From the NCBI GenBank assembly GCA_023229065.1, contig JALNZZ010000067.1, forward strand, positions 1-11,098: a stretch of 11,098 bases of DNA. The letters are read 5' to 3'. Positions 1 to 6,189 of this stretch are shown piece after piece (the stretch's first letter is position 1; every line of letters begins with the position of its first letter). This DNA comes from Porticoccaceae bacterium. GTDB taxonomy: Bacteria > Pseudomonadota > Gammaproteobacteria > Pseudomonadales > Porticoccaceae. Under the pieces are notes generated by a model, which was not told where the DNA came from, did not search any database, and was given only the letters and a program-made list of their open reading frames with translations. The translations under genes were made by a program, and so were the position numbers.

Positions 1-24
1 TTTTTTACGCTAGAGGTCCGAAAA

Positions 25-39
25 CATCATTCGATGATG
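25..39. repeat. Short inverted repeat upstream of ilvA
   Basis: CATCAT and ATGATG face each other across TCG, 69 bases before the ilvA start. Six-base arms could be an operator half-site pair or chance. I see no convincing sigma-70 promoter or attenuator leader peptide in 1-107, and no start codon of a divergent gene there. Confidence 0.25.
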
Positions 40-107
40 GCGCTTGAGGGTGAGACTGCCTACCATGCAGGTTTGTCGCCGATTAATGAGTGGGAGCCCG
101 AGGTTTC

Positions 108-1658
108 ATGCCCGACAGTTACATCAAACGTATCCTCAATGCCAATATTTATGACCTGGTGCAAGAAACGCCGCTGGATCTGGCTCCCCAGCTCAGCAGT
201 CGCCTGAACAATCGCGTCCTGCTCAAGCGCGAGGACTTGCAGCCTGTGTTTTCCTTCAAGTTGCGCGGCGCTTACAACCGCATGCTGAAGCTGAGCGAGG
301 CGGAGTGCGCCCGGGGCGTAGTGGCGGCGTCTGCTGGCAATCATGCCCAGGGTGTGGCGATGGCGGCCCGCTGTTTGGGGGTGAAGGCCACTATCGTCAT
401 GCCTCGCACTACCCCTCAGATCAAGATCGCTGCGGTGCGCTCGCTGGGCGGCAAGGTGATATTGCACGGCGACAGCTTCGATGAGGCTTCGGCCCATGCG
501 GACAGGCTGGTGAAGGAGCAGGGCTTGGTGTACATACACCCTTTCGACGACCCTGAGGTCATCGCTGGGCAGGGTACTGTGGCTCTTGAACTGCTGCACC
601 AGCTATCGGGCTCATTGGATGCGATCTTTGTCTGTGTTGGCGGCGGGGGGCTGTGCGCAGGCATTGCTGCTTATGTGAAATATGTGCGCCCCGATGTGCA
701 GGTTGTTGCCGTGGAGCCCGATGATGCGGCCTGCCTCAAGGCAGCTCTCGACAAGGGACGGCGCGTCACACTCAAACAGGTGGGCCTGTTTGCCGACGGT
801 GCCGCTGTGGCCCAAATCGGCCGCGAGACTTTTCGTATATTGCGCAAGACAGTCGATGATGCCATCACTGTAACCACCGACGAGGTCTGTGCGGCCATCA
901 AGGATATTTTTGAAGATACCCGCTCCATTGCCGAGCCAGCCGGGGCGCTGGCGGTCGCGGGCATGAAGAAGTACATCGAGCAGCACGGGCTGACGGGTAA
1001 AAGTCTGGTGGCGGTGGTCAGTGGTGCCAACATGAACTTTGACCGTCTGCGCTACATCTCCGAGCGCACCGAGATCGGCGAAAAGCGCGAGGCCATTCTG
1101 GCCGTCACCATCCCCGAGCAGCCCGGTAGCTTCAAGCGCTTCTGCCAGATGATGCAACGCCGCATGGTGACCGAGTTCAACTACCGCATGGGGGACCCCG
1201 AGCAGGCTCATATCTTCGTCGGTGTACAGGTGGGCTCAGATGCTGACCGCGAGGAGTTGCTCGCCAACCTGCGCCAGCGTGGCTATGCAGTGGAAGACCT
1301 CACTGACAATGAAATGGCCAAGCTGCATATCCGCTATATGGTAGGGGGACGCGTGGCGGCGGTTGGCGATGAACTGGTATACCGGTTCGAATTTCCCGAG
1401 CGCCCCGGTGCCCTGGGTAACTTCCTCGGCAAGCTGAGGAGTAACTGGAATATCTCCATGTTTCACTACCGCAACCACGGCTCCGCTTTCGGGCGCGTCT
1501 TGGCCGGCTTTCAGGTGCCCGCAGAGGAGCGCGCGCAGCTACCGAGTTTTTTGGCAGAACTGGGATACGAGTACAGTGAGGAGACGGATAACCCGGCCTA
1601 CCGGTTCTTCTTGCGTGGCGACCCGGCCTTATGTGGTGATCCGGCGCCTGATGTCTGA
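108..1658 (+). CDS. ilvA: Threonine ammonia-lyase, biosynthetic (IlvA, long form with two ACT-like domains)
   Basis: PLP enzyme that deaminates L-threonine to 2-oxobutanoate, the committed step of isoleucine synthesis in the cytoplasm. The 516-residue product aligns from memory with E. coli IlvA (514 aa) along its whole length. The PLP lysine is K51 in SFKLRGAY, the phosphate-binding glycine loop GGGGL lies near residue 180, and SAGNHAQGVA is intact. The C-terminal regulatory half has two ACT-like modules, beginning near residue 329 (AILAVTIPEQPGSF) and 424 (YRFEFPERPGAL). This is the isoleucine-feedback-regulated architecture, not the short catabolic TdcB form. I chose the ATG at 108 because GAGG lies 4 nt upstream and the E. 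coli start aligns nearby; an in-frame GTG at 90 has no ribosome site. The protein runs about 12 residues past the usual FFL.G end, with a GDPA motif repeated. It is convergent with pyk. Confidence 0.96.
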   Translation: MPDSYIKRILNANIYDLVQETPLDLAPQLSSRLNNRVLLKREDLQPVFSFKLRGAYNRMLKLSEAECARGVVAASAGNHAQGVAMAARCLGVKATIVMPRTTPQIKIAAVRSLGGKVILHGDSFDEASAHADRLVKEQGLVYIHPFDDPEVIAGQGTVALELLHQLSGSLDAIFVCVGGGGLCAGIAAYVKYVRPDVQVVAVEPDDAACLKAALDKGRRVTLKQVGLFADGAAVAQIGRETFRILRKTVDDAITVTTDEVCAAIKDIFEDTRSIAEPAGALAVAGMKKYIEQHGLTGKSLVAVVSGANMNFDRLRYISERTEIGEKREAILAVTIPEQPGSFKRFCQMMQRRMVTEFNYRMGDPEQAHIFVGVQVGSDADREELLANLRQRGYAVEDLTDNEMAKLHIRYMVGGRVAAVGDELVYRFEFPERPGALGNFLGKLRSNWNISMFHYRNHGSAFGRVLAGFQVPAEERAQLPSFLAELGYEYSEETDNPAYRFFLRGDPALCGDPAPDV

Positions 1659-1756
1659 GAGCAAGATCTGACGCAAAGATAGTTTGCTGTTAAGGTGACT
1701 TTCTGTCGTGCTTCCTGCTGCTCAGGCCCGAATCAATGCCGTTAGCCTCGACTCTT

Positions 1757-1782
1757 GTCATCCCGACCGGCGGGAGGGATCT
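1757..1782. repeat. REP-like imperfect palindrome between convergent ilvA and pyk
   Basis: The motif begins GTCATCCCGA and ends GGGAGGGATCT. ATCCC and GGGAT form outer arms, while TCCCG and CGGGA can form an alternative inner hairpin with loop ACCGG. Its style recalls the GTCATCCCGA...AGGGATCT extragenic palindromes seen in many bacterial genomes. It sits between two converging genes, the usual place for such elements. There is no U-tract on either side, so it is not a textbook intrinsic terminator, although it could stall or protect 3' ends of the ilvA and pyk transcripts. The rest of 1659-1803 shows no gene. Confidence 0.45.
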
Positions 1783-1803
1783 TATGCTTCGGCGCCACAA
1801 GCA

Positions 1804-3228
1804 TCACTGGTCAGATGTCCTTACCAACTCTCCCAGCTGCCGAATCTGAATCGCCTCAATGCCTGAGGTGGAGAGAGCGTCGGAGATGACCACTGCCTTA
1901 TCCTCGGGGCGGAACTCCTTGCGAGTGAGCAGGATAGCTGCGGCGGTGGCCAGAGTTTTTTCCGACTCGGCGCTAAAATTGATGCGGTAACTGAGCACGT
2001 TGCGGTTGAGAACCAGCTGGCGGCGGGTGCGACTGTCGTTGGTGAAAGCGCAGATCACAGCGTCGCGGGGGCGACAGTTGGTGACATAGTTGGCCATCAG
2101 GCCGCGCCGGGTGGGTACCACGATGATGCGTGCGCCAATCGATTCGGCGAGCTTTACGGCCGCTGCGGCAATACCCTGCTTGTCGTTGCTCATCTGGATA
2201 TTCTGGCTGAAGTCGAGCCCTGGGCTCTGTTCGGTGGCGCGGGCGATGCGGTCCAGTACCTCGACGCATTTCACCGGGTGTTTGCCCAGGGTGGTTTCTC
2301 CAGACAGCATGATGGCGTCGGCTTCTTCGTACACTGCGTTGGCTACATCGGTAACCTCGGCCCGGGTCGGCATAGGGTTTTCGATCATCGACTCCAGCAT
2401 GTGGGTGGCGACAATGGAGCGTTTGCCCAGCTCGGCGCAGCGTTGGATGATGTAGCGCTGGACCCGGGGCAGCTGCTCGAAAGGAATCTCCACCCCCAGA
2501 TCACCGCGTGCCACCATTACTCCATCGGCTTCGGCAATGATGTCGTCCAGGTTTTTTACCCCTTCCTGGTCCTCAATCTTGGCAATGATACGGGTTTTGC
2601 CCGCTTTGCTGCCCAGCAGGGTTTTCAGGTCGCGGATGTCGTCGGCGCTGCGCACGAAAGAAAGGGCGATAAAGTCCACGTCCTGAGCCACCGCGAAAGC
2701 GATGTCACGCTTGTCCTTTTCGGTGATGGCCGGCAAATTGACCCTTACCCCTGGCAGGTTGACATGGCGGCGGCTCTTGAGGATACCGCCATCCACTACC
2801 TTGCAGCGCATGGTGCGCGCGTCCTTGCTGAGCACTTCGAGATTGATCAAACCGTTATCCACAGTAATACGGTCGCCGACGCTCACATCACTGACGATGT
2901 CCTCGTAATTGATGAGGATCGAGCGGGTTTCCACATCGGCGTCCAGGCGAGCCACCACGGTCACCACATCGCCGGTCCTGAGGTTGAGATCTTCGGTCAC
3001 CACACCGGTGCGGATTTCTGGTCCCTGTGTGTCGAGCAACACCGCGACCGGGTGCTTGAGCTTTTTGTTGAGGGTGCGGATGGACTTGATAATGTTGGCG
3101 CAGGCTTCGTGTTCGCCGTGGGACATATTGAGGCGGGCGACATTCATCCCCGCATGGGCGAGTTTCTCCAGCATATCGTAACTGGCGGTGGCGGGGCCGA
3201 TGGTGCAGATAATCTTGGTCTTGCGCAT
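1804..3228 (-). CDS. pyk: Pyruvate kinase
   Basis: Last step of glycolysis: phosphoenolpyruvate plus ADP gives pyruvate plus ATP. The 474 residues span the full family length. The N-terminal TIM-barrel start is RKTKIICTIGPA, with R32 and the NMSHG motif. A lid B-domain covers about 71-165. The catalytic lysine is K217 in IIAKIED, Mg ligands are E219 and D243 (ARGDLG), and THMLESMI matches the family signature. E71 in LDTQGPEIRTG is the position where glutamate goes with K+-dependent enzymes and lysine with K+-independent ones, so K+ dependence is predicted. The ATG at 3228 matches the usual family start. Only 3 nt separate it from the fau stop, and its ribosome site (GGAT) is weak, which suggests translational coupling to fau. 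Isozyme type (PykA or PykF) cannot be assigned safely. Confidence 0.96.
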   Translation of the reverse strand: MRKTKIICTIGPATASYDMLEKLAHAGMNVARLNMSHGEHEACANIIKSIRTLNKKLKHPVAVLLDTQGPEIRTGVVTEDLNLRTGDVVTVVARLDADVETRSILINYEDIVSDVSVGDRITVDNGLINLEVLSKDARTMRCKVVDGGILKSRRHVNLPGVRVNLPAITEKDKRDIAFAVAQDVDFIALSFVRSADDIRDLKTLLGSKAGKTRIIAKIEDQEGVKNLDDIIAEADGVMVARGDLGVEIPFEQLPRVQRYIIQRCAELGKRSIVATHMLESMIENPMPTRAEVTDVANAVYEEADAIMLSGETTLGKHPVKCVEVLDRIARATEQSPGLDFSQNIQMSNDKQGIAAAAVKLAESIGARIIVVPTRRGLMANYVTNCRPRDAVICAFTNDSRTRRQLVLNRNVLSYRINFSAESEKTLATAAAILLTRKEFRPEDKAVVISDALSTSGIEAIQIRQLGELVRTSDQ

Positions 3229-3231
3229 GGG

Positions 3232-3888
3232 TTATCCAGAGGGTGATGTGGAGGCTGAGGTCTGAGCAGAGGGGTTGTTGCCGGGGTAGAGCTCCGGGGT
3301 AAGACAGAGTATGCCACGCTCGGTGGCGATGGCATCGAGGGGAATGTCCCAGGGTTCCCGGGGCAGGCTCTCCACCTGTTGGAAGCTGTGGGCGAGGCCC
3401 ACCAGCAGAGGGCGAAAATGGTGGCGACGGGGGACTTTGGCAAAGGTGCGATCGTAAAAACCGCCGCCCATGCCGAGCCGGTTGCCTCCATTATCAAAGG
3501 CCACCAGCGGCAGAAAGACGATATCGAGGCTCCAGGGTGGAACGATACGCCCATCCCCAAGGCGTGGCTCGGCAATGGCGAAGCGATTGTATTCCAGCCG
3601 CTGGCCAGGCTTATGGCGCTGAAACAAGAGGCAGTTGTGGCGGAAAGGGTGTAGAAGAGGTAAATACGTCTGTTTACCCGCACTTTCGGCGAGCTGGCGC
3701 AAGAATGCCGGATCGATCTCGCCATCATTGGCCAGGTACAGGGCAATGCGGCGGCTGCGCAAGAAAAAGGCTTCGCGGCTTACTATCCTGGCCAGATCTT
3801 CGGCGGCGCGGTGTTGTTGCACTTGAGTAAGCGCACGACGTTCACGGCGCATGGCGGTGCGAGTCTGCTGCTTGGTGGGTATGTGCAT
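3232..3888 (-). CDS. fau: 5-formyltetrahydrofolate cyclo-ligase (YgfA/Fau)
   Basis: Converts 5-formyl-THF to 5,10-methenyl-THF with ATP, returning this dead-end folate to one-carbon metabolism. In the 218-residue product I see the basic N-terminal segment MRRERRAL (13-20), the substrate-site motif YLANDGEID (51-59), the nucleotide loop around GNRLGMGGGFYDR (135-147), and the C-terminal VGLAHSFQQ ... DIPLDAIATE stretch (163-190). The last 17 or so residues (after PELY) are a Ser/Thr/Pro-rich tail not usual for the family. The start is uncertain: the ATG at 3888 has no clear Shine-Dalgarno sequence, and the next ATG (residue 13, at 3852) is no better. It lies directly downstream of the 6S RNA gene, the same arrangement as ssrS-ygfA in E. 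coli, and is probably co-transcribed with it. Confidence 0.93.
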   Translation of the reverse strand: MHIPTKQQTRTAMRRERRALTQVQQHRAAEDLARIVSREAFFLRSRRIALYLANDGEIDPAFLRQLAESAGKQTYLPLLHPFRHNCLLFQRHKPGQRLEYNRFAIAEPRLGDGRIVPPWSLDIVFLPLVAFDNGGNRLGMGGGFYDRTFAKVPRRHHFRPLLVGLAHSFQQVESLPREPWDIPLDAIATERGILCLTPELYPGNNPSAQTSASTSPSG

Positions 3889-3983
3889 GGGATGCTGTAG
3901 AAACCGTCGCTATTCTGTTGTCTGGCATCGCCAAGGCTTCAGAGTGGACGGCTTAAGCAAAGGGCGAACAGATGCTGGGTAAA

Positions 3984-4158
3984 TAGAGCCCCGGTCATGC
4001 CGCTGTCGGTGTGGCCTTGAACCCAGCGGTTCAAGGGGGCGCCTCGGCAGGGCTTCAGGCTTCCCGTCACGCGGGTATGCACAACAGCCTTTGCTCAAAG
4101 CACCCGGTAGCGCAATTATCGGCTCAAGGACATGTCGACTGGCAAACATACCAGGGCT
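3984..4158 (-). ncRNA. ssrS: 6S RNA (SsrS), regulator of sigma-70 RNA polymerase
   Basis: No protein gene fits the roughly 350 bases between zapA and fau; they hold a 6S RNA of about 175 nt. It was recognised from conserved blocks shared with E. coli SsrS: TTGAGCCGATAATT (E. coli CTGAGCCGATATTT), GGGAAGCCTGAAGCCCTG, and the apical hairpin CCTTGAACC-GCTG-GGTTCAAGG (4015-4036), then ACAGCGGCATGACC. The ends close a long stem: AGCCCTGGTATG at the 5' side pairs with CATGACCGGGGCT at the 3' side with one bulge and one G-U pair. The position between zapA and fau is the classical gammaproteobacterial location. 6S RNA mimics an open promoter and sequesters the sigma-70 holoenzyme in stationary phase. 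Both ends are estimates: the 5' end from the -10 box, the 3' end from the closing stem. Confidence 0.93.
4118..4137 (+). other. Predicted 6S product RNA (pRNA) sequence, encoded opposite ssrS
   Basis: RNA polymerase bound to E. coli 6S RNA starts a short RNA copied from the CCGAU region, beginning AUCGGCUC. The equivalent copy here would start ATCGGCTCAAGG at 4118 on the plus strand. This is a product of RNA-templated synthesis, not a separate DNA gene; it is marked so that small-RNA reads here are not taken for an antisense transcript. The 3' limit is arbitrary. Inference from homology only. Confidence 0.5.
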
Positions 4159-4164
4159 GTGGCC

Positions 4165-4170
4165 ATTATA
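4165..4170 (-). promoter_or_regulatory. -10 box of the ssrS promoter
   Basis: A perfect TATAAT on the minus strand lies about 7 bases before the inferred 5' end of 6S RNA (around 4158). No good -35 hexamer is seen at 16-18 bases spacing, so strength may depend on other contacts. The zapA stop is 66 bases upstream, so ssrS may also be reached by read-through from zapA. Confidence 0.65.
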
Positions 4171-4235
4171 GCCCTATGTGTAAGAAGAATGACAGGGGGG
4201 AGGCAGCGTAGAAAAATAGAGCCTGGAAAGTTGTC

Positions 4236-4538
4236 TTATTGCCCCGGCACCTGGAACTTGTCGAGTGCACCGTCCAGCTTGGCGTCAAGACGGGTGACTT
4301 CGTCCGCCAGGGTTTCGCCGCTGGAAGCGCGGGATTCGGCGCGCAGCAAATCATAGGTGAGATTGAGGGCAGCCATGACAGCGATGCGCTCCAGGCCGAT
4401 GACATGACCGGCACGGCGGATATCGCGCATGCGTCGATCGAGCTCCTGAGATGACTTGATTAACGCGTGCTGCTCCTCGGGTGGGCAGCTGACCTGGTAT
4501 TCCTTGTCGAGAATACGAATGACGACAGTGTTGCTCAT
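4236..4538 (-). CDS. zapA: Cell division protein ZapA
   Basis: A small cytoplasmic protein that binds FtsZ and cross-links its filaments in the Z-ring. The 100-residue product has the family's N-terminal FtsZ-binding fold (NTVVIRILDKEYQVSCPPEEQ, split here as NTVVIRILDKEY and QVSCPPEEQ), then the helix LDRRMRDIRRAG (34-44), the ERIAVMAALNLTYDLL signature (50-65) and a C-terminal coiled-coil helix to the end. Length matches the family (about 100-110 aa). The ATG at 4538 overlaps the stop of the upstream coiled-coil gene by ATGA, so the two are translationally coupled. A longer in-frame reading to 4688 exists but would overlap the upstream gene deeply and lacks homology, so it was not used. Location next to ssrS supports the call. 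Confidence 0.95.
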   Translation of the reverse strand: MSNTVVIRILDKEYQVSCPPEEQHALIKSSQELDRRMRDIRRAGHVIGLERIAVMAALNLTYDLLRAESRASSGETLADEVTRLDAKLDGALDKFQVPGQ

Positions 4539-4744
4539 GGTTCGATATCCAGGCTTTTGAGTCGCGAAATCATCGCCTCGACCCGCGAGCGAGCCAGCTC
4601 GTTCTTCTCCAGCAGCAAGCTGCGCTCCCGCAATAGACTGGCTTCCCGCTCTCGCAGGCGCTGGTTGTCGGCGTGAAGCTGGTCGCACAGGGCGATGAGC
4701 CTGTCGAGTTTGCGTTCCAGATTGCGGAGGATTTCACTGGTCAT
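4535..4744 (-). CDS. Small coiled-coil protein, TIGR02449 family (ZapB-like)
   Basis: A 69-residue, highly charged protein predicted to be one continuous coiled coil from about residue 3 to 65, with Leu/Ile heptad positions and no signal peptide. The segment LLEKNELARSRVEAMISRLK (43-62) matches the strongly conserved end of the TIGR02449 family, small proteins of gammaproteobacteria usually encoded beside zapA. I chose the ATG at 4744, which gives MTSEILRNLE, typical of the family; an upstream in-frame TTG at 4801 lies inside the promoter and was rejected. Its stop overlaps the zapA start by 4 nt. The context suggests a ZapA partner in Z-ring organisation, like ZapB or the Caulobacter coiled coil ZauP. 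That role is inferred, not shown by the sequence. Confidence 0.88.
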   Translation of the reverse strand: MTSEILRNLERKLDRLIALCDQLHADNQRLREREASLLRERSLLLEKNELARSRVEAMISRLKSLDIEP

Positions 4745-4771
4745 GGTTGTGGCGGCGATAGTGGGGCAGTC

Positions 4772-4801
4772 ACTATAGGGTGGCGACCGGCAGGTGGTCA
4801 A
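4772..4801 (-). promoter_or_regulatory. Sigma-70 type promoter for the coiled-coil gene/zapA
   Basis: On the minus strand TTGACC (4801-4796) and TATAGT (4777-4772) are separated by 18 bases, differing from consensus by one base each. Transcription would start near 4765, leaving a leader of about 20 nt before the ATG at 4744. This would drive the coiled-coil gene and zapA, and by read-through perhaps ssrS, fau and pyk. Confidence 0.65.
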
Positions 4802-4895
4802 CAGCGCTGCGGCTCTGGCGTGTCATGGTACAGGAAAGCTACAGGATCATCTGGGGATGCTCGATTTGGCGGTAATCTGTATTCCGAGCCTGGTT

Positions 4896-4904
4896 TGCTA
4901 GAAT
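4896..4904 (+). promoter_or_regulatory. Extended -10 promoter for the aminotransferase gene
   Basis: TGCTAGAAT is an extended -10 element (TGn followed by TAGAAT), placed to start transcription near 4911, about 24 nt before the GTG start at 4935. No clear -35 hexamer lies at the usual spacing, which extended -10 promoters tolerate. It is divergent from the zapA-side promoter about 95 bases away. Confidence 0.5.
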
Positions 4905-4934
4905 GCCCTATTTTACAAAGACGGCGGATTTATT

Positions 4935-6110
4935 GTGATTACTTCCTTTCACCCCCCTGTTCGAACTCTGATGGGCCCAGGTCCGTCCGATATCCATCCG
5001 CGGGTGCTCGCGGCCTTGTCGCGGCCCACCATTGGCCACCTTGACCCCGCGTTCATCACCATGATGGACGAGCTGAAGCAGCTGTTGCAGTACGCTTTCC
5101 AGACCAGCAATGCCCTCACGCTACCGGTATCTGCTCCTGGTTCGGCGGGGATGGAGGCATGTTTTGCCAATTTGGTAGAGCCGGGTGACAAGGTGATCGT
5201 CTGCCAGAATGGCGTGTTTGGCGGGCGCATGAAGGAGAATGTCGAGCGCTGTGGTGGCATTCCCATTATGGTAATGGACGACTGGGGTAAACCCGTCGAC
5301 CCACACAAGGTCGAAGAAGCGCTGAAAGCTAACCCGGATACGGTAGCGCTGGCTTTTGTGCATGCCGAAACCTCCACCGGGGCGCTTTCCGATGTCAAAA
5401 CCCTCTGTGAGCTGGCACAAAAGTACGACTGTCTGAGTATTGTCGATGCTGTGACCTCACTGGGCGGCAGCGAGTTGCGGGTCGATGACTGGGGTGTGGA
5501 TGCGATCTATTCCGGTACCCAAAAGTGCCTGTCGTGCGTGCCTGGCTTGTCGCCTGTCAGTTTTAGTGAGCGCGCAGCAGAGCGCATCCGCTCCCGGACC
5601 AGCAAGGTGCAGAGCTGGTTCCTGGATATGAACCTGGTGATGGGGTACTGGGGGGCCGGCGCCAAGCGGGCCTACCACCATACAGCACCGATCAACCCTC
5701 TCTATGCACTTCACGAAGCCTTGCTGATGTTGCAGGAGGAGGGGCTTGAGCAGGCTTGGGCGCGCCACAGTCAGCATTACCGCGCGCTGGCAGCGGGCCT
5801 GGAGGCCATGGGGCTGACCTTTTTGGTGGAAGAGCGCTATCGCTTGCCGCAACTGAATGCGGTGTATATCCCGGCCGGTGTGAATGATGCGGAGGTCCGC
5901 AACCTGTTGCTGCAGGACTATAACCTGGAGATCGGTGCAGGACTGGGCGAGTTTGCCGGCAAAGTCTGGCGTATCGGCCTTATGGGGTATGCCAGCCGCA
6001 AGGAAAATGTACTGACCTGTTTGTCGGCGCTGGAAGCGGTGATGTTGGCGCAGGGCGCTGCTATCAACAGTGGAGCTGTAGCTGCAGCCAATCGCGTTTA
6101 CAGCAGTTGA
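4935..6110 (+). CDS. Alanine-glyoxylate / serine-pyruvate aminotransferase family (class V)
   Basis: A fold-type I PLP aminotransferase of 391 residues. Substrate choice among alanine, serine and glyoxylate cannot be read directly, but the protein resembles human AGXT closely. The N-terminal MGPGPSDIHPRVL (13-25) is the class V opening. GSAGMEA (69-75) should hold the PLP phosphate, D171 in DAVTSLGG should bind the pyridine nitrogen, and K197 in SGTQKCLSCVPG is the Schiff-base lysine. R346 in GKVWRIGLMGY corresponds to the AGXT arginine that binds the substrate carboxylate. The start is GTG at 4935, preceded by a weak GGCGGA; it aligns with the expected N-terminus and no closer ATG keeps the GPGP motif except an internal one at residue 13. 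Transcribed alone, divergent from zapA and convergent with the thi operon. Likely role: glyoxylate detoxification or glycine/serine supply. Confidence 0.88.
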   Translation: MITSFHPPVRTLMGPGPSDIHPRVLAALSRPTIGHLDPAFITMMDELKQLLQYAFQTSNALTLPVSAPGSAGMEACFANLVEPGDKVIVCQNGVFGGRMKENVERCGGIPIMVMDDWGKPVDPHKVEEALKANPDTVALAFVHAETSTGALSDVKTLCELAQKYDCLSIVDAVTSLGGSELRVDDWGVDAIYSGTQKCLSCVPGLSPVSFSERAAERIRSRTSKVQSWFLDMNLVMGYWGAGAKRAYHHTAPINPLYALHEALLMLQEEGLEQAWARHSQHYRALAAGLEAMGLTFLVEERYRLPQLNAVYIPAGVNDAEVRNLLLQDYNLEIGAGLGEFAGKVWRIGLMGYASRKENVLTCLSALEAVMLAQGAAINSGAVAAANRVYSS

Positions 6111-6125
6111 GACGAGCAGCACCAA

Positions 6126-6155
6126 CTGCCTTTGCAGGAGCTCCAGCAAAGGCAG
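6126..6155. terminator. Near-perfect 30-bp palindrome, possible bidirectional terminator
   Basis: CTGCCTTTGC and GCAAAGGCAG are exact inverted arms around AGGAGCTCCA, which is itself a GGAGCTCC palindrome, so only one A-A pair on each side breaks the symmetry. It starts 16 bases after the aminotransferase stop and lies 34 bases beyond the thiF stop, between converging genes. There is no U-tract on either strand, so a termination role is inferred from position. An additional exact 8-base inverted repeat (AGCAGCAC at 6115-6122 and GTGCTGCT at 6181-6188) encloses it. Confidence 0.5.
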
Positions 6156-6189
6156 GATCCCTCGCTGAATGATTTATCCTGTGCTGCTA

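Noticed and set aside
1..107. Divergent rpiA start upstream of ilvA, as in some gammaproteobacteria
   Set aside because: Minus-strand ATGs in this stretch run into a TAG stop within a few codons; no RpiA N-terminus is encoded.
60..599. 179-residue minus-strand open frame over the start of ilvA
   Set aside because: Antisense to the PLP domain of ilvA; histidine/glutamine-rich shadow translation without any family resemblance.
1659..1803. Possible intrinsic terminators for ilvA or pyk
   Set aside because: The hairpins here lack a following U-tract on either strand, so I did not call a terminator; only the REP-like palindrome is listed.
2278..3246. 322-residue open frame on the plus strand opposite pyk
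   Set aside because: It is an antisense shadow of a full-length, well-conserved pyruvate kinase. The translation has no recognisable domain and no ribosome site was found.
3910..4211. Small open frames on both strands between zapA and fau
   Set aside because: They fall within the 6S RNA gene, whose conserved blocks and pairing explain the stretch. The translations look random.
4236..4688. 150-residue reading of zapA starting at 4688
   Set aside because: The extra 50 residues are an out-of-frame reading of the upstream coiled-coil gene; the ATGA overlap at 4538 and the family length fix the start.
5457..6149. 230-residue minus-strand open frame opposite the aminotransferase
   Set aside because: Antisense shadow of a gene with complete PLP-site motifs; no recognisable protein features.
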